From positions 28,279 to 92,278 of the forward strand of contig JAFGDS010000120.1 of the NCBI GenBank assembly GCA_016931995.1: a stretch of DNA of 64,000 bases, in the 5' to 3' direction. Shown here one piece after another: positions 53,630 to 61,954 of the stretch. The notes below the pieces were generated by a model. That model was not told the DNA's origin. It made no database searches and saw nothing but the letters and a program-made list of their open reading frames with translations. This DNA comes from Pirellulales bacterium (GTDB taxonomy: Bacteria; Planctomycetota; Planctomycetia; Pirellulales; Thermoguttaceae). Made by a program: the position numbers and the translations under genes. Every line of letters starts with the position of its first letter. Within the stretch, counting starts at the first letter, position 1.

Positions 53630-53840
53630 TCGGCGGTCCCCGATTGTCTCGCCGCCGGCGAGCGTGCGCCGCGATGGCGCGCGCTCGCGTTGGTTGCCCC
53701 GTTGGCCGATGAGGCGACGGCGTCGTCGCGCCGCGAGAGCCATCTCGCCGATTCCCGAGACGTTCCTTCACAAAAAAACACGCAAACGGCGCTGCGCGTT
53801 GCGCGCGCCGAAAAAGAAACAGAAAGCCATGAGGTGTAAC

Positions 53841-54254
53841 ATGAAACGAGCCGCATTTGTCACGCACGACGACCGTCGTCGATTGGGAACGATGCTGGAA
53901 ACCCTGCGCGCCGGCGGCGCGGAGCGGATGGACTACCTGGACGCGCTGGACACGCGCATCAGCGAGGCGCGCCGGATTTGTCCGACCGAAGCGCCGGACG
54001 ACCTGGTGACGATGAACGCCACGGTCGTGTTGCGCGACGTCAAAAGCCGCGAGAAGGAGACCTACAAGCTGGTCTATCCGTCTCAGGCGGACGGTCGGCG
54101 CCGTCGCGTGTCCGTTCTCGCGCCCATCGGAACGGCGGTGCTCGGCCATCGGGTGGGCGACGTCGTCGAGGTCCAAACGCCCTCGGGGCGAAGACGCATC
54201 CGGATTGAGAGCATCCGCTACCAGCCGGAGCGCGCGGGCCATTACCATTTGTGA
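53841..54254 (+). CDS. Rnk/GreA-GreB C-terminal domain protein
   Basis: 137 aa from ATG 53841; GAGGTG lies just upstream, so this start is preferred over the ATG four codons earlier. An N-terminal helix ('DRRRLGTMLETLRAG') is followed by a GreA/GreB C-terminal-type domain at about 60-135: 'VTMNATVVLRDVKSREKETYKLVYP', 'RVSVLAPIGTAVLGHRVGDVVEVQTPSG'. This matches the nucleoside diphosphate kinase regulator (Rnk) family, which binds RNA polymerase near the secondary channel without the anti-pausing coiled coil. It lies 25 nt before hpf, and the two are likely co-transcribed as a stress/stationary-phase pair. Confidence 0.85.
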   Translation: MKRAAFVTHDDRRRLGTMLETLRAGGAERMDYLDALDTRISEARRICPTEAPDDLVTMNATVVLRDVKSREKETYKLVYPSQADGRRRRVSVLAPIGTAVLGHRVGDVVEVQTPSGRRRIRIESIRYQPERAGHYHL

Positions 54255-54279
54255 TACCCACGAGAAAGGACGCGATGCC

Positions 54280-54627
54280 ATGCGCGTACACGTTCGCTGC
54301 AAGAATGTGAAGATGACCCAGGAAATCCGGGGTCAGTTGCGGACCCGGCTGTCGTTCGCCCTGGGGCGTTTCGCCCATCGGATCAAGGAGGTGACCGCCC
54401 GATTGGCGGACGTGAACGGCGCCAAGGGCGGCGAGGACAAGCAATGCCGCCTCGTCGTGCGGCTTCATCCCAACAGCAAGGTCACCATCGAGGAAACGGC
54501 CGGCGACGTGCTCGCGGCGATTGCGCGAGCGGCCGGCCGCGCCAAGAACGCGGTGGGCCGCGCCCTGCGCCGCCGCCGCGACGCCCGGATTGGACGCGGC
54601 GGCTTCAGCCCTCAGACGGCGGAGTGA
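54280..54627 (+). CDS. hpf: Ribosome hibernation promoting factor (HPF/RaiA family)
   Basis: 115 aa from ATG 54280 (AAAGGA about 10 nt upstream). 'VHVRCKNVKMTQEIRGQLRTRLSFALGRFAHRIKEVTARLADVNG' and 'CRLVVRLHPNSKVTIEETAGDVLAAIARAAGRAKNAVGRAL' show the beta-alpha-beta-beta-beta-alpha fold of short HPF/YfiA proteins, with a basic C-tail. It inactivates ribosomes in slow growth by binding the decoding centre. The long C-terminal dimerisation domain of Gram-positive HPF is absent. Confidence 0.88.
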   Translation: MRVHVRCKNVKMTQEIRGQLRTRLSFALGRFAHRIKEVTARLADVNGAKGGEDKQCRLVVRLHPNSKVTIEETAGDVLAAIARAAGRAKNAVGRALRRRRDARIGRGGFSPQTAE

Positions 54628-54679
54628 CGCGCCGCGGGCGGTCCGGTATCGCGTCACGGATAGGCGTGGTATCTTGGAC

Positions 54680-54710
54680 GCCATGCCCACGCTCGCCGTG
54701 GGCATGGCGC
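54680..54710. repeat. Repeat family F hairpin (GCCATGCCCACG...CGTGGGCATGGC)
   Basis: CGCCATGCCCACG and CGTGGGCATGGCG form a stem between the ends of hpf (+) and the APC permease gene (-). Related units lie at 56323-56396. Confidence 0.8.
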
Positions 54711-54735
54711 ACGCTAGGATTTCGCGAAATGCGCA

Positions 54736-56181
54736 CTAGCCCGCGCGCCGGCCGGACAGGCCGTACGCCACGAGGCCAAGGGCCAAGGGCACGAAACCCA
54801 GAAGGGACAACAACCGGGCGTACGTCAGGCTGCTGTGGAGCATGAACAGGCACGTGGCGCAGAACACCAGCGGCGGGATCGGGTAGCCGGGCACGCGGAA
54901 GGCCCGCGGGCGCGCGGAGTCGGTCGCGCGAAGCACGAAGAGCGACACCCCGGTCAGAAAGAAAAACGTCCAGAACACGGGCGCGGTGCCGGACACGAGC
55001 ATGTTGAAGCCGCCGCCGTATTGTTCCCACGGTAGCGCGCGAAGGCCGACGCCCGTCAATGCGGCGTCAAACGCGCCGCGCCCCGCCGGCGTGCCCACCG
55101 CGAGAGTCAAGAACAGCGCCACGACGGCCTGCACCGCCAGCGCGGCGGAAGGCACCGCTGTTTTCGTGTTCCATCGGGCGAGCCAGCCGAACAGGCGATG
55201 GTCCTCGCCCACCGTGGCGTAGACGCGCGAGCCCGCCAGGATCATCCCGTTGATCGCGCCCAGCGCGGAGACCATCACCAGCACGCTGACGACCTTGGCC
55301 CCGGCGGGTCCCACCGCCGCGGCCAGCACGGCGGCGGCCGGCGTGGGCGTGGTCCGCGCGGCCTCGAACCCGAGCACCGCCAGATACGCCGCGTTGACGG
55401 CCAGATACGCCAACGTGATCCCCAGGATGCCCGCGACGAGTGCCCAGGGCAGATTCCGCCGTGGGTTGCGGACCTCGGCGGCGACAAACACGGCGTCGTT
55501 CCAGCCGCCGTAAGCGTAGAGGACGAAAACCATCGCAAGCCCAAGCCCCGACCATGACGGTTCGCCGGGCGCCTGGTCAACTCGGAACACGTCGACACTT
55601 CCCCAGAGTAGCCCCGCCAGCACGACACCCGCCAAGCCAAGGACCTTTGCCACGCTAAGCAGATTTTGAACGGACTTGCCGACCACGAGGCCGAAGAGGT
55701 TCACCGCCGAGAGGCCCGCCACGGCGGCGGCGGCGATCCAGGCCGTGGCCGCGCCCGGCGGAATGTCCCAAAGCGCGACGGCGTAATCGGCAAACGCGTA
55801 GGCCATCGCGGCGATGCTGCCGGTGAGAATCACCGCGAGTTGGGCCCAGCCGAACAGGAAACCCATCCAGGGGCCCAGCGCCCGGGTGAGATATTCGTAG
55901 TCGCCGCCGTTTCGCGGGTACGTGGTGGCCAATTCGGCATAACACAGCGCGCCGACCAGGCACAGCACGCCGCCAAGAAGCCACACACCCATCGCCTGCC
56001 ACGGGCCGGCGACGTTCGCGAACACCAAGGGCGGGGAGCGGAAGATCGCCGTGCCGACGACGATGCCGACGATGATGCTCGCGGCGTCCCAGAAGCCAAA
56101 CCGCGCGCTGGCAACGATCTCGCCCGACGGCCTCGCAGCCGGTCGCGATCCCGCATCCTCGCTAGGGTCGTGTCTGGTCAT
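54736..56181 (-). CDS. APC-family amino acid permease
   Basis: 481 aa from ATG 56181 ('MTRHDPSEDAGSRPAARPSG'), about 12 membrane helices. The unwound first helix 'ASIIVGIVVGTAIFRSPP', 'CYAELATTYPRNGGDYEYLTRALGPWMGFLFGWAQL' and 'AYGGWNDAVFVAAEVRNPRRNLPWAL' are APC signatures of the LAT/serine-threonine exchanger branch. Substrate is not readable. The upstream in-frame sequence is composed of repeat families C and F, so longer starts are rejected. No partner gene is adjacent. Confidence 0.9.
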   Translation of the reverse strand: MTRHDPSEDAGSRPAARPSGEIVASARFGFWDAASIIVGIVVGTAIFRSPPLVFANVAGPWQAMGVWLLGGVLCLVGALCYAELATTYPRNGGDYEYLTRALGPWMGFLFGWAQLAVILTGSIAAMAYAFADYAVALWDIPPGAATAWIAAAAVAGLSAVNLFGLVVGKSVQNLLSVAKVLGLAGVVLAGLLWGSVDVFRVDQAPGEPSWSGLGLAMVFVLYAYGGWNDAVFVAAEVRNPRRNLPWALVAGILGITLAYLAVNAAYLAVLGFEAARTTPTPAAAVLAAAVGPAGAKVVSVLVMVSALGAINGMILAGSRVYATVGEDHRLFGWLARWNTKTAVPSAALAVQAVVALFLTLAVGTPAGRGAFDAALTGVGLRALPWEQYGGGFNMLVSGTAPVFWTFFFLTGVSLFVLRATDSARPRAFRVPGYPIPPLVFCATCLFMLHSSLTYARLLSLLGFVPLALGLVAYGLSGRRAG

Positions 56182-56209
56182 CGAAGAATCGTATCCCGGC
56201 GCGATTTCG

Positions 56210-56396
56210 AGTGCCACTAGCCTTGCCGCGAGTGCCACTGGCTTTGCCAGTGCCGCGCCACGCGGAAACGCACGCACTGGCAGAGCCAGTGGCACACGCC
56301 GGGCACTGCTGAACGAACTGGGCGCCATGTCCACGCTTGCGCGGACATGCCATTGATCTCGGTCAACATGCCCACGCAAGCGTGGGCATGGCGCCC
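56210..56396. repeat. Composite of repeat families C and F
   Basis: GTGCCACTGGCTTTGCCAGT, inverted CGCACTGGCAGAGCCAGTGG, then GCCATGTCCACGCTTGCGCG and CATGCCCACGCAAGCGTGGG. The whole 250-bp spacer between the permease and the response regulator gene is made of these units. Confidence 0.85.
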
Positions 56397-56436
56397 CAAT
56401 GTCCAATTATGATGCACCCTGCACGCATCGCCGGGC

Positions 56437-56826
56437 CTAGCCCAGCAGCCGGTCGACGCTCTCGACGAGCCGGTCCATGGCGAAGGGTTTGCGGAGGTAG
56501 TCGTCCACGCCGAGCAGCTCGGCATACGCCTGGTGGCGGCTGCCTTCGTTGGCCGTGATCATGATAACCCGCATCGGAACGGGCCGGGTCCGCCGCAGCT
56601 TCTCCAGGACGAGAAACCCGCTCCGCTTGGGCATCATCATGTCCAGAATCACCAGGTCGGGATCGTCCCGCTCGGCCATGGCCAGACCTTGGTTGCCGTC
56701 GCGGGCGACCAACACCTCGTAGCCCTTGGCCTCGAGCGTCAGCCGGAGCGTTTCGATGATCTCCGGGTCGTCGTCCACCAGCAGGATCCGCTTCGCCCGG
56801 ACGTTGGCTTCCTTCGATTCACTCAT
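56437..56826 (-). CDS. Stand-alone response regulator receiver protein
   Basis: 129 aa, a single CheY-like receiver with no output domain. Acidic pocket 'LLVDDDPEI', phosphoacceptor Asp62 in 'LVILDMMMPKRSG', Thr in 'IMITANEG' and Lys in 'DDYLRKPFAMD' are all present. No histidine kinase is encoded nearby, so its partner is elsewhere. It is divergent from metK with a 338-bp spacer. Single-domain regulators often act by protein-protein contact or as phosphorelay intermediates. Confidence 0.93.
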   Translation of the reverse strand: MSESKEANVRAKRILLVDDDPEIIETLRLTLEAKGYEVLVARDGNQGLAMAERDDPDLVILDMMMPKRSGFLVLEKLRRTRPVPMRVIMITANEGSRHQAYAELLGVDDYLRKPFAMDRLVESVDRLLG

Positions 56827-57071
56827 GCCATGGGTCCTTCATACACACAACCGACAACCGACCGGCGCGATTCCAGTGTATCACGGATCGAACCGCGCCG
56901 GTATTGACCACCATGGCGAGTGTGGCCCTGCTCCCTGAACAGGGGTTAGCCTGCCCTGGTCGGCTGATCCGAACTGTCGTTGTCGCAGGACCCGCTTCGC
57001 GTGTTCAGACAGGCCAGGCGGATGGCGCGCACGGACGGGGGAGAGGTTGTCGAGATGCTCTTTCCCCCCGG

Positions 57072-57101
57072 TTGCGTGTCCTTTGCCGGTGGCCCTATAA
57101 T
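57072..57101 (+). promoter_or_regulatory. Putative metK promoter
   Basis: TTGCGT (57072-57077), 18-bp spacer, TATAAT (57096-57101). Leader to the metK start is then about 57 nt, too short for a standard SAM riboswitch. The remaining 245 bp up to 56827 hold no gene or recognised element. Confidence 0.65.
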
Positions 57102-57164
57102 TGACGCACCCGCGACGGTCCGTGTGTGATCCGCGATCCCCCGATTCCGAGCAAGGAGAGTCCC

Positions 57165-58355
57165 GTGGCCCAGGGCAAGTATCTTTTCACCAGTGAAGCG
57201 GTCAGCAAGGGACATCCCGACAAGCTGGCCGACCAGATTTCCGACGGCATCCTCGACGCCCTGTTGGAACAGGACCCGACCAGCCGCGTCGCCTGCGAAA
57301 CCCTGGTGACAACCGGCGTGGCCATCGTGGCCGGCGAGATCACCACCAAGGCCGTGATCGACTATCCCGCCGTGGTGCGCAAGGTGATTGAGGACGTCGG
57401 CTACATGGACGACGAGATGGGCATCTGCGCCGGCACGTGCGCCATCATGGTCTCGCTCGACAAGCAGAGCCCCGACATCGCCATGGGCGTGAACGAGGAC
57501 GCGGCCAAGGGCAAGGAGATTGGGGCGGGCGACCAGGGCCTGATGTTCGGCTACGCCTGCGACGACACGCCCGAGCTGATGCCCCTGCCCATCGCCCTGG
57601 CCCATCGTATCCTTGAGCGCCTGACCGAAGCCCGGGAAAACGGCGAGGCCGATTGGATCCGCCCCGACAGCAAGAGCCAGGTGACCGTCGAGTACGACGG
57701 CCTTTCGCCGGTGCGGATCGACACGATCGTCGTATCCACCCAACACAACCCCAAAGTCAATCAAAAGACGATCCGCGAGTTCATCATCGAGAAGATCGTC
57801 AAGCCCCTGCTGCCCGACGATCTCGACTGCGACAAAATCACGTATCACGTCAACCCGACCGGCCAGTTCATCGTGGGCGGGCCGCACGGCGACTGCGGCC
57901 TTACCGGCCGGAAGATCATCGTGGACACCTACGGCGGCTGGGCGCGGCACGGCGGCGGGGCCTTTTCGGGCAAGGACCCGACGAAGGTGGACCGCAGCGC
58001 GGCCTACATGGCCCGGCACGTGGCCAAGAACATCGTCGCGGCGGGCCTCGCCCGGCGGTGCGAGGTGCAACTGGCCTACGCGATCGGCGTGTCCGAGCCG
58101 GTGAGCGTGCGGGTGGATACCGAGGGCACCGGCCGCGTCTCCGACGAGGAACTGTGCAAGCTGGTGCGCGAGAAGTTCCCGCTCACGCCCAGCGCGATCA
58201 TCCGCTACCTGAACCTCCGTCGGCCGATCTACCGCAAGACCGCCGCCGGCGGTCACTTTGGCCGCAACGAGCCCGAATTCACCTGGGAAAACACCGACCG
58301 CGCCGACGAGCTGGCCGTCGCCTGCGGCCTCGAAGCGGCCGTGCAGGGCCATTAG
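57165..58355 (+). CDS. metK: S-adenosylmethionine synthetase
   Basis: 396 aa from GTG 57165 with AAGGAG 7 nt upstream. '[21 protein letters not shown]' (ATP/Met site), '[12 protein letters not shown]' (signature 1), '[23 protein letters not shown]' (signature 2, P-loop-like) and '[19 protein letters not shown]' are intact. Cytoplasmic tetramer that makes SAM from methionine and ATP. Single-gene unit with its own promoter; repeats follow its stop codon. Confidence 0.97.
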   Translation: MAQGKYLFTSEAVSKGHPDKLADQISDGILDALLEQDPTSRVACETLVTTGVAIVAGEITTKAVIDYPAVVRKVIEDVGYMDDEMGICAGTCAIMVSLDKQSPDIAMGVNEDAAKGKEIGAGDQGLMFGYACDDTPELMPLPIALAHRILERLTEARENGEADWIRPDSKSQVTVEYDGLSPVRIDTIVVSTQHNPKVNQKTIREFIIEKIVKPLLPDDLDCDKITYHVNPTGQFIVGGPHGDCGLTGRKIIVDTYGGWARHGGGAFSGKDPTKVDRSAAYMARHVAKNIVAAGLARRCEVQLAYAIGVSEPVSVRVDTEGTGRVSDEELCKLVREKFPLTPSAIIRYLNLRRPIYRKTAAGGHFGRNEPEFTWENTDRADELAVACGLEAAVQGH

Positions 58356-58367
58356 CAATTCTCAGAG

Positions 58368-58645
58368 GGTTTCACCACGGAGGCACGGAGGAAGGGAAGG
58401 AACCACAGATAGACACAGATGAACACGGATAAGGAGTAGATGGGGATAAGGGACCGCAGATGAACGCGGATAGACGCAGATGAAAGAGACGGCGGGCCCG
58501 GGGCAGGAAGCGTCAGCATTGAATCCCGGTTTGCCCCTTCTCGCTTTACCTGGTTTGTCACTGACACCTCAACTACATCCGCGTTCATCTGCGGTTTCTT
58601 AACCCCTTCCTTTATCTGTGTTTATCCGTGGTTCTGACTCCGCGT
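58368..58645. repeat. Repeat families H and I (CACCACGGAGGCACGGAGG; CACAGATGAACACGGATAA)
   Basis: TTTCACCACGGAGGCACGGA, ACAGATGAACACGGATAAGG and CGCAGATGAACGCGGATAGA on the left, and inverted CGCGTTCATCTGCGGTTTCT and TTATCTGTGTTTATCCGTGG on the right. The inverted halves could pair over about 200 nt. No gene in this 292-bp spacer. Confidence 0.85.
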
Positions 58646-58647
58646 CC

Positions 58648-59517
58648 ATGACCATCGTGCCTGCGCCTTTCGCTGACCGAACGTTCGCCGAGTTGGCTCG
58701 GTGGTCGGGCGGCGTGCTCGTGGGGCTTATGGGGCTCGTGGCCGCGATACTCGTTGGCCGCCGTGCGGCCACCGCCGAGCCGTTGTCGCCGGCGGCGCTC
58801 TTCATCGTGGCAATTCTGATCGCGGCGGCGGCCGTTGCGGCGAGGCGGTTGGGGGCGAGCGCGCCGGGTCGCCGGGCGCACGTCGGACGGTCGCATCGCG
58901 CGGCCGTTTGGGCGCCGCTTCCCATGGTGGTCGTGGCCGCCGCGGCGCTGAGCGTTCCCGGCACGTCGGCCGGCGGGCTGGCGATGCTCTGGGGCGTTCT
59001 TCTGCTGGAAGAAACCGCGTGGCTCGTCGTCCCCGCGATGCAAGGCGTGCGTCGCGGCAGGGCCGGATGGGCGTTTCGATGGCGGCGTCTGCGGGCGGAC
59101 GGACCGCAGCGGCCCGCCCCGCTTGCGCTCGACGCGGCCGCGCTGGCCGATGCCGCGCCCGCCGACGAGTGCGTCCAGCAGCTCGTCCGCGCGCGAACGC
59201 CCGACGGCGGCCAACGCGTGTCCGGCTGGCTGCGGATCGACGTCGTAGCGGGCCAGCGAACGGCCAACGCCCACGTGGCCTTCTGCCCGCCGTTGGATCG
59301 AGCGCCCGCGGTCGAGGTCGAGCAATCCTCGGGCCCGGCCGCGCGGATCAAGACCGCGCAGTGCCTCGCCTACGGCGTCCGATTCGACCTGAAGTTGTCC
59401 CAGCCCCTTGCGCAGCAGTCGGTTGTAGCCATCCGTTTCTCCGCCGTGTCGGGACCGGGAGGCAAATATCACCACGGAGACACGGAGGGCACGGAGCCAG
59501 GCGTCGTGGCAGAATAA
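58648..59517 (+). CDS. Hypothetical membrane protein
   Basis: 289 aa from ATG 58648; an earlier in-frame start lies inside the repeat. Four hydrophobic segments ('GVLVGLMGLVAAILVG', 'AALFIVAILIAAAAVAA', 'PMVVVAAAALSVPG', 'GLAMLWGVLLLEETAWLVV') are followed by a soluble part with 'GGQRVSGWLRIDVVAGQRTANAHVAFCPPL', a pattern I recall from uncharacterised planctomycete membrane proteins. The final residues 'YHHGDTEGTEPGVVAE' are written by a family H repeat (59470-59500), so the original C-terminus has been replaced or extended. Function unknown. Confidence 0.65.
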   Translation: MTIVPAPFADRTFAELARWSGGVLVGLMGLVAAILVGRRAATAEPLSPAALFIVAILIAAAAVAARRLGASAPGRRAHVGRSHRAAVWAPLPMVVVAAAALSVPGTSAGGLAMLWGVLLLEETAWLVVPAMQGVRRGRAGWAFRWRRLRADGPQRPAPLALDAAALADAAPADECVQQLVRARTPDGGQRVSGWLRIDVVAGQRTANAHVAFCPPLDRAPAVEVEQSSGPAARIKTAQCLAYGVRFDLKLSQPLAQQSVVAIRFSAVSGPGGKYHHGDTEGTEPGVVAE

Positions 59518-59520
59518 CTT

Positions 59521-59730
59521 GCACAACCGTCATCCTGAGCGAAGCGAAGAATCTCCCGTGATTCTCGGACGAGATGCTTCGCTTCGCTCGGCATGACGGT
59601 GTTGTGCGGGTTCTGGGATAGGCTCTTGGTTATCCGTTGGTCCGTTCTTTCACCAACTCCTTGCCGCCGTGTTGTCATCCATCCTTAAACATCCTTGTCC
59701 TTCCTCCGTGTCTCCGTGGTGAATCCCTTT
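59521..59730. repeat. Repeat family A inverted pair and family H unit
   Basis: GCACAACCGTCATCCTGAGC (59521) and its partner TGACGGTGTTGTGC (about 59594-59607) form a long inverted pair; then TCCTTCCTCCGTGTCTCCGT (from about 59698) is a family H copy in the opposite direction to that at 59470. Confidence 0.85.
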
Positions 59731-59769
59731 TCGTAACACCAATCGCAATTGGCCATCCATCCCCTTCCC

Positions 59770-61125
59770 ATGTCCAACCTCCCCACGCACGAGCAGCTTC
59801 GCCAATGGGACCGCCAGATCGTCTGGCACGCGTTCACGCAGATGGCCGAGTACGAGCCGCTCATCCTCGAGCGGGCCCGCGGCTGCACGCTGGTGGATAT
59901 CGACGGCAACGAATATCTCGACGGCGTAAGCAGTCTTTGGTGCAACGTGCATGGGCACTGCCACCCGACGATCGACGCGGCCATTCGCCAGCAGTTGGGC
60001 AAGGTCGCCCACGTCACGTCGCTCGGCGCGTCGAACCCAACGACGATCCGCCTGGCCCGGCGATTGGTGGACCTGACCCCGGAAGGTCTCGCGCACGTTT
60101 TCTTCGCCAGCGACGGGGCCTGCGCGGTCGAAGTGGCCCTCAAGATGGCCCTGCAATACTGGCGGCAGTGCGACGCGCCGCGGCCGGAGAAGACGGGCTA
60201 CATCGCCCTGGGCGACGCCTACCACGGCGACACGCTCGGCGCGGTGAGCGTCGGCGGCGTCGAGCGGTTTCACGCGACGTTCGCGCCGCTGTTGTTCGAC
60301 GTCCACCGCCTGCCCGCGCCTAATCCCTACCGCCCGCCCGAGGGCGTCTCGCCCGAGAACGTCTTGCCCGACGCCCTGGCCAGACTCGAGCGTCTTTTGG
60401 AGGAGCATCACGAGCGGATCGCCGCCATGGTGATCGAACCGCTCGTCCAGTGCGCGGCGGGGATGATTATGCACCCGCCGGGCTACCTGCGGGGCGCGCG
60501 CGAGTTGACGCGTAAGTACGACGTACTCCTGATCGCCGACGAGGTGGCCGTCGGCATGGGCCGGACCGGCCGGATGTTCGCCTGCGAGCACGAAGACGTC
60601 TCGCCCGACTTCCTGTGCCTCGGCAAGGGCCTCACCGGCGGCTATCTGCCGCTGGCCGCGACCCTCACAACCGACGCCGTGTGGCAGGCGTTTCTGGGCG
60701 AGTACGCCGAGGCCAAAACATTTTTCCACGGCCACACGTACGGCGGCAATCCGCTCGCGGCCGCCGCCGCGATGGCCACGCTCGACGTGTTCGAGCAAGA
60801 GAAAACGCTGGCCAACCTTGCGCCAAGGATCGCCCGGCTCGGCGAGCATTTGGACCGCATGGCGCAACTGCCGCACGTCGGCGACGTCCGCCAACGCGGC
60901 CTGATCGGCGCGGTGGAACTGGTTCGCGATCGGACCACGCGGGAGTCGTACCCCTGGGCCGAGCGCCGCGGGATCCGGGTCTGCGACCACGCCCGACGCG
61001 AAGGCGTGCTGCTGCGTCCCCTGGGCAACGTCCTGGTGATCATGCCTCCCCTGGTCGTCTCGCTCGACGAGTTGGACTGCATCGCCACGGCCCTGCGGCG
61101 CGGAATCATCGCGGCAATACCCTGA
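59770..61125 (+). CDS. bioA: Adenosylmethionine-8-amino-7-oxononanoate aminotransferase
   Basis: 451 aa from ATG 59770. Fold-type I aminotransferase with BioA features: 'WDRQIVWHAFTQM', 'DGVSSLWCNVHGHCHP', 'FASDGACAVEVALKMA', 'GDAYHGDTLGAVSVGG', 'LIADEVAVGMGRTG' and the PLP Lys286 in 'LCLGKGLTGG'. It makes 7,8-diaminopelargonate from KAPA and SAM in biotin synthesis. metK two genes upstream makes its amino donor, though co-regulation is not shown. No other bio gene is in the window. Confidence 0.93.
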   Translation: MSNLPTHEQLRQWDRQIVWHAFTQMAEYEPLILERARGCTLVDIDGNEYLDGVSSLWCNVHGHCHPTIDAAIRQQLGKVAHVTSLGASNPTTIRLARRLVDLTPEGLAHVFFASDGACAVEVALKMALQYWRQCDAPRPEKTGYIALGDAYHGDTLGAVSVGGVERFHATFAPLLFDVHRLPAPNPYRPPEGVSPENVLPDALARLERLLEEHHERIAAMVIEPLVQCAAGMIMHPPGYLRGARELTRKYDVLLIADEVAVGMGRTGRMFACEHEDVSPDFLCLGKGLTGGYLPLAATLTTDAVWQAFLGEYAEAKTFFHGHTYGGNPLAAAAAMATLDVFEQEKTLANLAPRIARLGEHLDRMAQLPHVGDVRQRGLIGAVELVRDRTTRESYPWAERRGIRVCDHARREGVLLRPLGNVLVIMPPLVVSLDELDCIATALRRGIIAAIP

Positions 61126-61253
61126 CTCCGACTGCCGGGAGGGTAATGCCACAGCCGAGCCGCAGGACGCGATGCCTCCCCAGAGGGAAGGTGTATCCCG
61201 GGGCGAAGAACGAACTGCCCGCAACCTCGCGGATGCGGGCGCCTCCCGGCTTC

Positions 61254-61277
61254 AGTGGGCGATACGGGACTCGAACC
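61254..61277 (-). other. tRNA 3'-end-like fragment, probable attachment-site remnant
   Basis: On the minus strand the sequence starts GGTTCGAGTCCCGTATCGCC: a T-loop TTCGAGT followed by the start of a 3' acceptor strand. The bases before it cannot form the rest of a T stem or an anticodon arm, so this is only the last 24 or so bases of a tRNA gene, as left by an element that integrates into tRNA 3' ends. Confidence 0.55.
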
Positions 61278-61491
61278 ACCCCCTAAATCGCCTTGTTTTC
61301 CACGGGTCTCTGGGCAAGGCGGTGCAGAATCCGGTGCAGTTGGCGCACGGGGCGGCACAATCTCGGGCGATTCCTGCCCGGCAGACCCCGGGGCATCGTT
61401 CCTACCGTCCCTGGACCCTGACCTAGCGGTCGTAGTCCAGGCGTGGCCTCACCTGCCCGAGTCCACCCGCCGGGCCGTGCTGGCCAGGTGA
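61255..61491 (+). CDS. Short ORF of a type linked to planctomycete mobile elements (weak)
   Basis: 78 codons from GTG 61255. The N-terminal part 'MGDTGLEPPPKSP' is read from the tRNA-like fragment on its other strand, and the C-terminal part 'PDLAVVVQAWPHLPESTRRA' resembles short conserved ORFs I recall beside integrase or tRNA-like sites in many Planctomycetes. Whether it makes a protein is doubtful; the conserved tail suggests selection. No ribosome binding site is evident. Confidence 0.35.
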   Translation: MGDTGLEPPPKSPCFPRVSGQGGAESGAVGARGGTISGDSCPADPGASFLPSLDPDLAVVVQAWPHLPESTRRAVLAR

Positions 61492-61704
61492 GGAGACACG
61501 CCCGATAACTCCCGACCGCCGGGATTGGGAACGGGACAACGCAGTCCTCGGCTCGACCGTTGGAGAGGCACCCGCCGAGCGAGCGGGTCCTCCGACGACT
61601 TGTTGCCTCGGAACGGCTTGGGGGACAATCCAATATCTCGGTAGTTTTTGTCTCGGACAGACATGGAAACCGACATCCTCAACGCCGTGGCCGTTGAGCT
61701 TGAG

Positions 61705-61873
61705 GTTTTCGGCCAAGCGCTCGAGCGTGGCGAGTGGTGGGTTGGCCCTGGGCAATCTGCCACCGATGATGGCCCACCCACCCGAGCCCGTCGAACGTCT
61801 TGGGCCGAAGGACGTCGTGATCCACGAGCGGCTGGGCGGCCTCTTGCGGCACTACGAGCGGAAGGCGGCGTGA
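61705..61873 (+). pseudogene. C-terminal fragment of an unidentified mobile-element protein
   Basis: A short frame ends 'LGPKDVVIHERLGGLLRHYE' followed by 'RKAA' and TGA at 61871-61873. It has coding-like composition but no start. From memory similar tails end planctomycete integrase or transposase proteins. The upstream 200 bp (61492-61704) show no frame I can support on either strand. Confidence 0.35.
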
Positions 61874-61954
61874 GGCGAGTCCCCGGCGGCCGGTGGGTAG
61901 AATGGATCGCGGGCCACACTCTTTCTATTCCACCCCAACCACCCCACGATCCCC

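Noticed and set aside
56827..57164. SAM or SAH riboswitch before metK
   Set aside because: The likely promoter leaves only about 57 nt of leader and I could not fit any known SAM/SAH consensus.
61240..61330. Complete tRNA gene on the minus strand
   Set aside because: Only the T-loop and acceptor 3' part are present; no anticodon or D arm can be folded.
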